Source: Nitrospira sp.
GTDB lineage: Bacteria > Nitrospirota > Nitrospiria > Nitrospirales > Nitrospiraceae
Assembly: GCA_020853775.1 (NCBI GenBank)
Contig: JADYYH010000073.1
Coordinates: forward strand, 1 to 64,000
DNA: 64,000 nucleotides
Reading direction: 5' to 3'
A model generated the notes under the pieces. That model ran no database searches and was not told the DNA's origin. It saw only the letters and a list, made by a program, of their open reading frames with translations. Positions 53,724 through 62,273 of the stretch are shown here, piece by piece. A program made the position numbers and the translations under genes. The stretch's first letter is position 1. The number at the start of each line of letters is the position of its first letter.

Positions 53724-54841
53724 GTCCAGTGCCAATCCTCAATTAAAAAATCCGGCATATACCAGGATCCGGACTCTTGTCTCTTCCAGATAGCATGATT
53801 GCGAAACGCTTCACAGGTCTTCCAAAATTGAGCCTGCTCTATCCCGACGAAACGGCAGAACTTCTCGATATCCTCATAGGGCGTCTGATCTCCACGCGCT
53901 CGGATAATGGCGATCGCTTGCTCACGCGTAAGACGCCGGTTTCGAATCTCCAACGAAAGATTGTCGAAAAGGCGAGTGAAGCCGAACTTATACCACTTTA
54001 GCCAGTGATGGATCGAGATGAAGTCGTCGTCGATATCGGCAAAATCATAGTAGCCGGTTCGAGCCCCTGTCGGTTGAGACTGAAACCCCTGTGCGCGCGC
54101 CACGGCAAGACTGCTCTGTGGATCCCACGGAAAGTACCATCCGAGGAAAATCGCGTGGGTTCCGCTCTGCTCCAACTCATTCGCATGAGGTCCCACGTAT
54201 CCCGCCAATTCCTTTTCCGTAAAGTCTTCCCCTATCCAGTCGGAGGCCGTGGTTCCGTGAGTGACCCCATACGTGCGATACCATTCTTGATCCAATTTGA
54301 CCCCCGTATGGGCTTGGTTCAAACTTCCATATTCGAAGGCCGAATTTTCTCCCCACACCACCAACTGAATACCAAACTTCACGGCGATGCGAAGCGGAAT
54401 GTTGAACAAGGCCAAATGCATTGGAATCGCTGTGCTTCCGAATCGTTCGAGCGCGCGCAACATGAATCGGCTTTCGACCTTTGGATTGATCTGATAGTCG
54501 ATGTGGTCGACGCCGAGAGAGACAAGATTATCGAGATTCCGCTGGCCGATAGAGGTGCGAGACGGCGTTTTCCAGGTCACCGCCAGCGGCGTCAGCCCTG
54601 CGCGCAGACACTGAATCACCTGCCAGGTACTATCCTTCCCCCCGCTGACAGGGATCACGCAGTCATATCCGCGACTTCGAGCCTTGACCTCTGCCACCAG
54701 CCGGTCGAATGCATCAGCCCGGCTTTTCCAATCGATCTCCGTTTTGCTGCGATGAACACGGCAGGCATTACACACTCCATCTGAGCCCAGCGTCAGATTG
54801 GGCCGAGTATCAGGCAACACACATGACAGGCAATAGAACAT
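53720..54841 (-). CDS. N-acetyl sugar amidotransferase (WbpG/PseA type)
   Basis: A 373-residue PP-loop ATPase-type enzyme that adds nitrogen to an N-acetyl sugar to form an acetamidino group. It has a zinc-ribbon-like N-terminus with Cys4, Cys7, Cys24 and Cys27, and the PP-loop SGGKDST at residues 66-72 (CVIPVSGGKDSTWQVIQC). VVWGENSAFEYG is a further marker. The ATG at 54841 was used (GTG at 54847 is an alternative). Ammonia usually comes from HisH/HisF-like partners, which are not present in this window; an AsnB lies 51 bp upstream. Confidence 0.92.
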   Translation of the reverse strand: MFYCLSCVLPDTRPNLTLGSDGVCNACRVHRSKTEIDWKSRADAFDRLVAEVKARSRGYDCVIPVSGGKDSTWQVIQCLRAGLTPLAVTWKTPSRTSIGQRNLDNLVSLGVDHIDYQINPKVESRFMLRALERFGSTAIPMHLALFNIPLRIAVKFGIQLVVWGENSAFEYGSLNQAHTGVKLDQEWYRTYGVTHGTTASDWIGEDFTEKELAGYVGPHANELEQSGTHAIFLGWYFPWDPQSSLAVARAQGFQSQPTGARTGYYDFADIDDDFISIHHWLKWYKFGFTRLFDNLSLEIRNRRLTREQAIAIIRARGDQTPYEDIEKFCRFVGIEQAQFWKTCEAFRNHAIWKRQESGSWYMPDFLIEDWHWT

Positions 54842-54892
54842 ATCCACCAGTACCGTTCTCGTCGGTCACCAACTCAGGTTGGCGGACGACCA

Positions 54893-56722
54893 TCAACCGG
54901 CGAATTCTTCGAGAAACACCTTGGCATTGACAAAGTAGAACAGGAATTTGCTCGCGCTATTGGCCAATCGAGGCTGACGCAGCAACTCCGAAATCCTATC
55001 GTGCTTGAGCACCTCGAACACCGGGCTATCCTGCATGAGCCACTCCACCACTGCGGGATCGTTCACATCAAGAAACGCATGGATGGGCGCATTGAACCCC
55101 ACTTTTCGTCTTTCGTTCAGTACGCAGTCCGGAGCAAGCCCTCGCCCGGCATCACGCAACACGACCTTGTTGTAGCCGTTTCGACTCAGATACCGAGTCG
55201 GGATCGAATAGCAAAACTCGAACAAATGGCGATCCAAATACGGCGATCGATTTTCAATGGAAAAATACATGGCGTTGAGATCGGTTTCATGAAGGATGAC
55301 CCGGGTGGCTTCCACAAACATCTCATTCAGCATGCGATTTCTGAGCAATGAGTCAGCATAGTGGCGTTCATGAAACGGTTCGGAAAAGGGTTGGGTGAGA
55401 TACCCGGCAAATTCATCGCTGTTCAAGAAAATATGATCTCGAAATCCAGGGGTATCGACAAACAACTCTGCATCCCGCAAGTAAGGATTTCTCACAAGCG
55501 GTCGGACATACTGTTGCCAGGCCTCTCGTGTGGATGCATATTCAGGCAAATTCCGAATCTCAGCCAGATGCATCAAGTAGTGATCATAATACCCGCTCAC
55601 CAACTCATCCGCGCCGACGCCACTGAGACAAATCTTGTATCCTTTTGCATGAACCTCACGCAGGAGAAGCCATTGCACGTAATGGCTGATGGTGGACACC
55701 GGCGCATCATGATATTTCACCAGGAGCTTCATATTGTCCAAGTAGTCGGTCGGATCCACTTTCAGCCCTGTATGCCGAACTCCCAATTCAGCGACCGACC
55801 GATCGAGCATCTCGCGCTCATCATATCGTTCATCTTCCGTCAGAATCGTAAATCCGTGTACGTCATAGCCGAAGACACGCTTCGCAATGCCGATGAGAAC
55901 ATTGGAGTCCACCCCTCCGCTCATCAAAAATGCGGCCGGCACGTCACTCCGCAAGCGCAGTTCCATTGAGTGAATAAGCTTCGTTCGAACCCCAGCCACA
56001 GCGTCCTCATACGTCATACTCTCGTCCGGGCGAAAGGCGGACGCCCAATACAGGCTCTGCGTTTCCTTACCCTCGGCATCTATTTGCAGGACCGACGCAG
56101 GCGGTACTTCCTCCAGCCCCTCGAAAAATCTCTCCTCCGACTTATAGAGTGACTTGTATCCGTTCACCAGGTAACGGCGCACATGTTGCCGGTTGACCGG
56201 CAGGACTCTTCCCATGAGGGCAAACAGGAACTTGGCCTCTGATCCGAAATACAATCCTTCCGGCGACCGAACGACATACAGCGGCTTTTCCCCGAATCGA
56301 TCACGCGAGAGCGTCAAACGTTCCTGTGCTTCGTCGTAGACCGCCAGTGACCACATCCCTTCCGCTTGATCCAATACACGCCATCCGTCACGGCAGATAG
56401 CGGCCAGAAATACTTCGGTATCGGATTGGGTATGAAATGGAACACCGGCTTCAGCCAGACGCCGTTTGATCTCAAGATAGTTGTACAATTCCCCGTTGAG
56501 CACCATCCAACATCGATCAACGTTGAAGGGTTGGTCGGATCGGGAATCCAGATCGATGATCGAGAGCCGGCTGTGAATCAACAATACATGTCGCCCGGTC
56601 GAGGTCGTAAAGCGACGCATCCCTGAAGCGTCTGGCCCTCGGCGCCGCATCAGCGCGAGACAGTCTTGGGCAGTCTCCTCAGACAGACGTCGTGTTCCGA
56701 TAAATCCAGCTATTCCGCACAT
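54893..56722 (-). CDS. asnB: Asparagine synthase (glutamine-hydrolysing) family
   Basis: A 609-residue protein with an N-terminal glutaminase and C-terminal synthetase. Cys2 is the glutaminase nucleophile (MCGIAGFIGTRRLSEETA); further N-domain residues are in LIHSRLSIIDL, MVLNGELYNYLEIK and TQSDTEVFLAA. The PP-loop is SGGVDSN at residues 268-274. Both halves look intact. In surface-glycan clusters such enzymes may amidate sugar acids rather than make asparagine. Here it could feed ammonia to the WbpG-like enzyme next to it; this is inferred. Confidence 0.92.
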   Translation of the reverse strand: MCGIAGFIGTRRLSEETAQDCLALMRRRGPDASGMRRFTTSTGRHVLLIHSRLSIIDLDSRSDQPFNVDRCWMVLNGELYNYLEIKRRLAEAGVPFHTQSDTEVFLAAICRDGWRVLDQAEGMWSLAVYDEAQERLTLSRDRFGEKPLYVVRSPEGLYFGSEAKFLFALMGRVLPVNRQHVRRYLVNGYKSLYKSEERFFEGLEEVPPASVLQIDAEGKETQSLYWASAFRPDESMTYEDAVAGVRTKLIHSMELRLRSDVPAAFLMSGGVDSNVLIGIAKRVFGYDVHGFTILTEDERYDEREMLDRSVAELGVRHTGLKVDPTDYLDNMKLLVKYHDAPVSTISHYVQWLLLREVHAKGYKICLSGVGADELVSGYYDHYLMHLAEIRNLPEYASTREAWQQYVRPLVRNPYLRDAELFVDTPGFRDHIFLNSDEFAGYLTQPFSEPFHERHYADSLLRNRMLNEMFVEATRVILHETDLNAMYFSIENRSPYLDRHLFEFCYSIPTRYLSRNGYNKVVLRDAGRGLAPDCVLNERRKVGFNAPIHAFLDVNDPAVVEWLMQDSPVFEVLKHDRISELLRQPRLANSASKFLFYFVNAKVFLEEFAG

Positions 56723-56779
56723 GGCAGCAATTCTCTATGGAGACAAGGCACCTGTCGCATCGCCTGCGCGTGCAGCACC

Positions 56780-57544
56780 CTATCGCGACGGCCCATGGTG
56801 GTGAAAGATATGACTGCTCGAAACAACCTGAAACCCTAGCTTATAATACAGGGCAAGAGAAGGAAGGTTCGCGCTCTGGGTGCCGACGCGAACCATTCTT
56901 GGATGACCACATGTCATGCTCGCGAACCCAATCATCGCTGCAGCCAATCCCAATCCACGGAAATCTGGCAGGACGGCGACCAGATCGATCATGAGGACCT
57001 GCTCGGCAGCGGCTATCAACTGGAGAAATCCCACGACTCGACCATCGTGTTCTGCAACCACCATATAGTCGCCCCTCTGCCGGCTGAAGAAATTGCCAGC
57101 CCATCGAGCCTTGATTTCGTCAGCCAAGCTCAAGGGAATGTCGGGATCCACATGAAACCGCGAATAACGAAAACTCTGTCTCGCGATATCCACGACCCTC
57201 GGCGCATCGTTCGATGTCGCAAGCCGCACCAGAGGTCCGGCTGTCCCGACATGACGCAAGCGTGGCGTCTCCAGCGTAAGGGCCGTATCTACAATACGGA
57301 ACCCGCACTCTTCCAGCTGATGACTTGTACGCACTTCTTGTGTCGCAATCTTGGCATAGGCAAAACCAGGCCGCAGGGTAAGCTGGCGAAGCTCTTGCAG
57401 AGTAGTGATTCCCTCCTGTTCTTCCCACACCCCGGTTATGCGGTGAACGTCACGGTTCATGATCGTGGCAAGCCAGGCATCCGGCACAATCGACAGGCCG
57501 CGCACAGAATGTGGTACGGATACGTCCGAGGGTTGATCAGACAT
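56780..57544 (-). CDS. GNAT-family N-acyltransferase
   Basis: A 254-residue protein with a C-terminal GNAT fold: MVVAEHDGRVVGFLQLIAAA, VLMIDLVAVLPDFRGLGLAA and LALYYKLGFQVVSSSHIFHH, which hold the CoA-binding loop and the family's last strands. The N-terminal half (VRGLSIVPDAWLATIMNRDV) is a divergent second domain. The start at 57544 overlaps the Gfo/Idh gene by 8 bp. Likely acylates an amino group on the nonulosonic acid or its precursor. Confidence 0.83.
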   Translation of the reverse strand: MSDQPSDVSVPHSVRGLSIVPDAWLATIMNRDVHRITGVWEEQEGITTLQELRQLTLRPGFAYAKIATQEVRTSHQLEECGFRIVDTALTLETPRLRHVGTAGPLVRLATSNDAPRVVDIARQSFRYSRFHVDPDIPLSLADEIKARWAGNFFSRQRGDYMVVAEHDGRVVGFLQLIAAAEQVLMIDLVAVLPDFRGLGLAAAMIGFASMTCGHPRMVRVGTQSANLPSLALYYKLGFQVVSSSHIFHHHGPSR

Positions 57545-58541
57545 ATTCCACTTTGACCGGGAGGCCGGAATGCGCACTCCGCTCGATCGCGAAGCACACG
57601 GAGAGAGAGGCAAACACGTCTTCCTCACTCACCTCCGCCTCCCCGCGTCCTTGAATCGCCGCCACAAAACTCACGATCAACGCACCCTTATGCACCCCCG
57701 GGTACGCGGTATCCAAGATGAGTGGCGGAACATGAGGGTCCGCGGAAGTATATAACCACGCACAGTCCCTCCCGTTCAGAAACGTCGCCTTTGTCCCATA
57801 CAAGGCCAGTGTGTGGAAATGCGGCAATCGGCAACCGAAGTTGACGCCGAGTTTCCCGACTGCACCGCTGGCAAAGCGCAAGACCGCCACCACATTGTCA
57901 AAATTTCCAAATCCGGAGCCTTGGCTCGCTAGCGCATTCCCTACCGCCGACACTTCGAGAATGCGATCGTTCGCCAACCACATCAGAAGATCCGCGACAT
58001 GGACCCCGCCTCCGTGTACGGCGGAATAAAACGGGAGTTTCCCTCGCCATCCCTCGGTAATTTTTTCGAGCCGCCCGTAATTATAGTCGGCTTCCAGATG
58101 GTAGAGAGTGCCGAACTGACCCGACAAGATGCGCTGTCGCAGATCCAGAAACCGCGGCGAGCGTCGCAAAATCAGATTTGACGACAAGCGAAGGTCAGGA
58201 CGACGGCGCAATTCCTCTCTGACGCGTTTCGCCTCCTCCTCATGAAGTACGAAGGGTTTCTCCACAAAGACATGCTTGCCTCGTTCCAGAGCCCGGAGGG
58301 TCTGAGAGAAATGGCAGTCATCGTAACTGGCAATACAGACAAGATCGATGGAGGGATCGTCGAGAATCTCCGTGTCGCACTCGCGCGCCGCAACATCGGG
58401 AAATTTACCCGCTATCGCGGCAAGTATCGTCGGGTTCCTGTCACAAACGGCAACAAGCTCGCACTCTGGAATTCGGGCAATGGCCTCCGCATGCTTCTCC
58501 CCGACTCCAAGACCGATGACTCCAACTCTCAACTTGGACAT
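57537..58541 (-). CDS. Gfo/Idh/MocA-family oxidoreductase
   Basis: A 334-residue NAD(P)-dependent sugar oxidoreductase. The Rossmann start is LRVGVIGLGVGEKHAEAIAR, then the family motif GKHVFVEKPFVLHEEEA and the C-domain NLILRRSPRFLDLRQRI and SAVHGGGVHVADLLMWL. It may oxidise or reduce a hexose derivative in the glycan pathway. It overlaps the GNAT gene start; the deacetylase gene ends 48 bp upstream. Confidence 0.9.
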   Translation of the reverse strand: MSKLRVGVIGLGVGEKHAEAIARIPECELVAVCDRNPTILAAIAGKFPDVAARECDTEILDDPSIDLVCIASYDDCHFSQTLRALERGKHVFVEKPFVLHEEEAKRVREELRRRPDLRLSSNLILRRSPRFLDLRQRILSGQFGTLYHLEADYNYGRLEKITEGWRGKLPFYSAVHGGGVHVADLLMWLANDRILEVSAVGNALASQGSGFGNFDNVVAVLRFASGAVGKLGVNFGCRLPHFHTLALYGTKATFLNGRDCAWLYTSADPHVPPLILDTAYPGVHKGALIVSFVAAIQGRGEAEVSEEDVFASLSVCFAIERSAHSGLPVKVEYV

Positions 58542-58589
58542 GAATACATCACGATTATGAACGCAGGTCTAGAACTGGCGCAGGGGCAA

Positions 58590-59489
58590 TCAGACGACCA
58601 TCACCCGCTTCAGATGAAACAGATCGGCAGTTGAATCATTTACGCCATCAACCGCACTGGGGCAGCAGCGCACCCCTCTGCGCTTCAACGCCTCGATGAC
58701 TCGCGCGGAGTAGCAATTTGGCATGCCTTCCGGGTAGGAGTAATGCGGCCCGTGAACGGCAGCCTTCTCTTTCAACAGTCGCATGCCGGTCTCGATCTCA
58801 TATTCCAGGTCCTGCGTACCAAGAGAGTCGAGGATGACGTGAGAGTGCCCGTGCCCCCCCACGGTAAACAACGGTTCAGCCGCAAGTGTTCGGACCTCGC
58901 TCCAGTCGAGCTTCTGATCAAGAGGGTGTGAACTTGAATAGGTGATGGCTACGCCCAGTTGAGCCTGTATGTCCGTCGCCAGCTGCTCTCCATCTATCAT
59001 CAGGTCATTTTTCACGATCTGCCGGATCTCGTTCAGAAAGACTCGGCGTTCTTCATCCCCACGAAACTGTCGCTGGCCCCACGGAAGCTGGAGCTCCGCA
59101 CACACGCACTGTTCCACGGCAAACTCAATTCGATCAATCCACGACATCCTGTTTCGTTCGACAAAATCCGTGCTGATGTAAAAGGTGGCGGGCACATGCT
59201 CATCCACAAGCACGGGGGCCGCTACCGAGAGGTTGTTTCGAAATCCATCATCGAACGTCACCGCAAAGGGCCGTGGAGGAAGAGGAATCCCGAGCTCCCG
59301 GTGAGTGAGGATGTCGTTCATACTCACCGGAGTGCCCACTTGCTTTAACCGCCGGAGCACGGTCACAAAGTAATCGCGTTCAATATGCTTCCTGGTATAG
59401 TTGCGGACGGCACAATCGACGGACAACGTCACACCGTGAAACAGAAAGATGGCGAGATGATTGTCGGAGATTCTCGACGGATAGTTCAT
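58590..59489 (-). CDS. Polysaccharide deacetylase-family protein (NodB-like)
   Basis: A 299-residue NodB-fold protein. Catalytic-type Asp80 and Asp81 lie in FAVTFDDGFRNNL; the metal His pair is likely HGHSH in LFTVGGHGHSHVILDSL. The N-terminus NHLAIFLFHGVTLSVDCAVR fits the family, and the tail ends in ALKRRGVRCCPSAVDG. The ATG at 59489 overlaps the formyltransferase stop as ATGA, indicating tight coupling. It likely removes an N- or O-acetyl group from a sugar, which is inferred. Confidence 0.87.
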   Translation of the reverse strand: MNYPSRISDNHLAIFLFHGVTLSVDCAVRNYTRKHIERDYFVTVLRRLKQVGTPVSMNDILTHRELGIPLPPRPFAVTFDDGFRNNLSVAAPVLVDEHVPATFYISTDFVERNRMSWIDRIEFAVEQCVCAELQLPWGQRQFRGDEERRVFLNEIRQIVKNDLMIDGEQLATDIQAQLGVAITYSSSHPLDQKLDWSEVRTLAAEPLFTVGGHGHSHVILDSLGTQDLEYEIETGMRLLKEKAAVHGPHYSYPEGMPNCYSARVIEALKRRGVRCCPSAVDGVNDSTADLFHLKRVMVV

Positions 59490-60199
59490 GCTAATGTCGC
59501 GCAATACTTTTCAAATCGTTTCACACACACCTCTTTCAACACGGCCGGCATGAACGAGTAATATCGTCCCATCTGCCGCTGCGAACGACTTGCGATATGG
59601 CCCGTGCGCTGCAATTCTTCCAACGCCACGCGCGTGAGATTCAAGGCCGATTCAGTATTGCGATGCCGCAATTGATGGAGCTGCATATCCCGAGTGAGCG
59701 CGACAGGACGTATGCCAATGAGCGCTCCATCGTCAAGCGCTTCGTTCAGCACATGCAGAGTCGTCACCACATTTCTAAAATCATTGTGATAGATCGCCCA
59801 GAGATGGCTGTCCAAGCCTCGATAGAATTCAGGATCCCCGCCGTGCAGATTGACCACTCGGGGTCCGGCGGCTCTGATCAGTGCCGGTCCGGCCTTCCGA
59901 ATACCGAACGCGACCGTGAGATCGGGCATAAACTGCTGTGCGGCCGCCACTGCCTCGGAGTCGTTCACGTTCGTGCATGTCAGTGTTTCTGCGAAATCCG
60001 AAACCGACGGTTCACTCCCCTTAAACCACAGATCACGTTCGTATTGATCGCGTATCGGCTCATACGGGTGAGCCACCTCGAAGGAAGGCCGGACGCCAGT
60101 GGTTTCCAGAATGACCTGCAACTTGGGCACCTGTGAAACGAGCTCCCGCACAAAATACGAATGGTGCAGTGTATCCGTCGTCAGAATAAGCGCTCGCAT
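59486..60199 (-). CDS. Formyltransferase-family protein
   Basis: A 237-residue protein with the hydrolase fold of methionyl-tRNA and sugar N-formyltransferases. Active-site residues are visible: N117 and H119 in VVNLHGGDPEFYRG and Asp157 in EALDDGALIGI. It is shorter than tRNA formyltransferase, so a sugar substrate is likely. The start is ATG at 60199 (GTG at 60208 is possible). It sits between the NeuB-like gene and the coupled deacetylase. The formyl donor would be formyl-THF. Confidence 0.85.
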   Translation of the reverse strand: MRALILTTDTLHHSYFVRELVSQVPKLQVILETTGVRPSFEVAHPYEPIRDQYERDLWFKGSEPSVSDFAETLTCTNVNDSEAVAAAQQFMPDLTVAFGIRKAGPALIRAAGPRVVNLHGGDPEFYRGLDSHLWAIYHNDFRNVVTTLHVLNEALDDGALIGIRPVALTRDMQLHQLRHRNTESALNLTRVALEELQRTGHIASRSQRQMGRYYSFMPAVLKEVCVKRFEKYCATLA

Positions 60200-60201
60200 C
60201 C

Positions 60202-61212
60202 TCAGCACACCTCATTCCAGGTGATCTGCTCTCCACGACGGAGCGGACGCACAAGGCGTTTCCCGATGAGGGCCGGCCACTCAGCCGCTTTGATGCCTGT
60301 CGCAGGACGCGCCCACATCAGGTCACCTGCGGAAAGAACGGTCTCTGCGGGCAACGCTCTTGCCGCCACGACTCCTTTTCGTATGACCTCCCGCAGCGGA
60401 AACTCGCAGGGCTGTATGTCCTTTCCGAAACGGCCCAAGCTGGCTTTCACTCTTCCGACACTTTGCACCAAGTCCTTCAGCTCGTGCGGTTCAAATGAGA
60501 GCGCATGATCACGAAACTCTCGACCTTCTCGTCGGTCGGTGAAATGCACCTCAATGAGTTGCGCTCCCACCGCGACCGCCGCGAGTACTGCCTCCGCGCC
60601 AATCACGTGATTGGAATACCCGGTCGTCAGTCCATAGCGCTGCCTGAGAAACGGCACACTCGACACGTTCGCTTGCTCGATAGGAACCGGATAGGCTGCG
60701 ACACAATGCATCAGTATCAGTCGATCCTTCAGCGCGATTCCGTTCAACTCCATACGGCACCACGTCAGTGCCTGGTCAATCTCATCGGTGGTGCAGTTTC
60801 CGGTGGAAAGAATCACAGGCTTTCCCGTGCGAACTGCGGCTCGTATGACCGGCTCAAAGGTCAAGTCTCCGCTCGCAATTTTGATCGCCGGACTCCATCG
60901 ACTCAGGAAGTCAACCACATCTTCCGTCAGCGCAGTTGAAAACAATGGACTGCCCAGTTTGGCAGCATGGGCCGCCAGCTGGAGATGCGCCTCCTCTGAC
61001 AAACTGAACTGCGTCACCCGTGCCAGTCGATGTGGATCTGATGCGGAGGCGTACCGTTCAGGCGTGTAGGTTTGGAGTTTGACGGCATCGGCGCCGGATT
61101 GTGCGGCAAGCGTGATCAGACGTTCGGCAACGGCAACATCCCCTTCGTGATTGACACCGATTTCCGCGACAACCGCGACGGTCTCATCAAGATTTTTCCC
61201 AAATACGTTCAA
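60202..61212 (-). CDS. NeuB-family nonulosonic acid synthase
   Basis: A 336-residue enzyme that condenses phosphoenolpyruvate with a hexosamine to make a nine-carbon sialic-like acid. The TIM barrel holds VAEIGVNHEGDVAVAERLI, SGADAVKLQTYTPERYAS, AIKIASGDLTFEPVI, VILSTGNCTTDEIDQAL and GYSNHVIGAEAVLAA. The C-terminal SAF domain (about 275-336) starts REVIRKGVVAARALPAETV. It uses a TTG start overlapping the SDR stop as TTGA. Which acid is made (legionaminic, pseudaminic or other) cannot be decided. Confidence 0.93.
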   Translation of the reverse strand: MNVFGKNLDETVAVVAEIGVNHEGDVAVAERLITLAAQSGADAVKLQTYTPERYASASDPHRLARVTQFSLSEEAHLQLAAHAAKLGSPLFSTALTEDVVDFLSRWSPAIKIASGDLTFEPVIRAAVRTGKPVILSTGNCTTDEIDQALTWCRMELNGIALKDRLILMHCVAAYPVPIEQANVSSVPFLRQRYGLTTGYSNHVIGAEAVLAAVAVGAQLIEVHFTDRREGREFRDHALSFEPHELKDLVQSVGRVKASLGRFGKDIQPCEFPLREVIRKGVVAARALPAETVLSAGDLMWARPATGIKAAEWPALIGKRLVRPLRRGEQITWNEVC

Positions 61213-62273
61213 CGCTGGTTGCCTCCATGCACCGAGGGATCCCGAAGAGGAGTGAAAAATCTCTCATGCCGAAGCGCCAAATCCTTATACCATTGAATAT
61301 ACTCGACGAAGCCTTTTTCCAGTGGATACTGAGGGCAGTACCCGAGCAATCGTTTGGCCTTCTCAATAGAGAGCGTTCCGCGCTCAGGCATCAATGCATC
61401 GCGCGGTTGGAATTTCACTTCGACATGGGGAAATTGTTGTCGCACGATCTCAATCATTTGTGCGAGTGAACGCGCCCCTCCATACGTCAAATTAAAGATT
61501 TGGTTCCTGGCTTCGTCTTTGCCGATACATAGCACCAGCCCCTGCAGAAGGTCTTTGATATACGTGAAATCGAGCGCATCGCTCCCGTCACCATTGACAC
61601 TGAGAGGTGCCCCGCGAAGGACGCCTTCGATAAAGGCCTGTCCGACACGCCGACTGACGCAGCGTTGGCCGTACAACGCCGAGGGTCTGACAATCGTGTA
61701 GGAAAGATCGAAGACCTGGGCATAGGCAATCACGAGTTTCTCTCCTCCATACTTCAACGCACCGTAAATACCCAGCGGCTCACAATGACGCTCCTCCGTC
61801 ACAGCTTCACCGTCGAAATTCCCGTAGACCATCGAAGATGAGAAGTAGATGAAGCGGGCCTTCAACCCCCGCGCGCAATCCAGTGCATTCTCTAAGGTTC
61901 GTAAACTATGATCGAAGGTGCTATACGGATCCTTGTTCGCACGATTCGCATGGGCGATGGCTGCCAACTGCACAATCGTATCAGGCTTCATATCGTTGAG
62001 ACATCGAGACAGCACATGGTAGTCGCGCGCGTCGACAACATGAAGGGGAATTTGAGCCTCCTGCAGTAACCGCAGGCGGTCGTGGATGAAATGAAGATAC
62101 AGGGCTTTGTTGGCGTCTTCATGCGAGTTCGAGAACGCACCAAGATTGTTGACTTGCAGGCTGTCTACGGCGTGAACATCAGCACCCATTTCGGCGAGGG
62201 CCAACGCAAGATTATGGCCGATAAAACCGGCGCCTCCGATAAGCGCTATCTTCCGTCCTTGGAGTTCGATCAC
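61209..62273 (-). CDS. SDR-family nucleotide-sugar epimerase/dehydratase
   Basis: A 354-residue extended SDR. The NAD motif is KIALIGGAGFIGHNLALALA, followed by HAVDSLQVNNLG, FIYFSSSMVYGNFDG and the catalytic Y170-G-A-L-K174. The C-terminal IVRPSALYGQRCVSRRVGQA and DFTYIKDLLQGLVLC fit UDP- or TDP-sugar enzymes. It starts with GTG overlapping the aminotransferase stop as GTGA. Together with the aminotransferase it likely makes the amino-hexose precursor of the nonulosonic acid. Confidence 0.92.
   Translation of the reverse strand: MIELQGRKIALIGGAGFIGHNLALALAEMGADVHAVDSLQVNNLGAFSNSHEDANKALYLHFIHDRLRLLQEAQIPLHVVDARDYHVLSRCLNDMKPDTIVQLAAIAHANRANKDPYSTFDHSLRTLENALDCARGLKARFIYFSSSMVYGNFDGEAVTEERHCEPLGIYGALKYGGEKLVIAYAQVFDLSYTIVRPSALYGQRCVSRRVGQAFIEGVLRGAPLSVNGDGSDALDFTYIKDLLQGLVLCIGKDEARNQIFNLTYGGARSLAQMIEIVRQQFPHVEVKFQPRDALMPERGTLSIEKAKRLLGYCPQYPLEKGFVEYIQWYKDLALRHERFFTPLRDPSVHGGNQR

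Noticed and set aside
54893..56722. AsnB as plain asparagine synthesis gene only
   Set aside because: Possible, but placement inside a coupled glycan locus makes a sugar-related role at least as likely, so I did not limit the call to amino acid metabolism.
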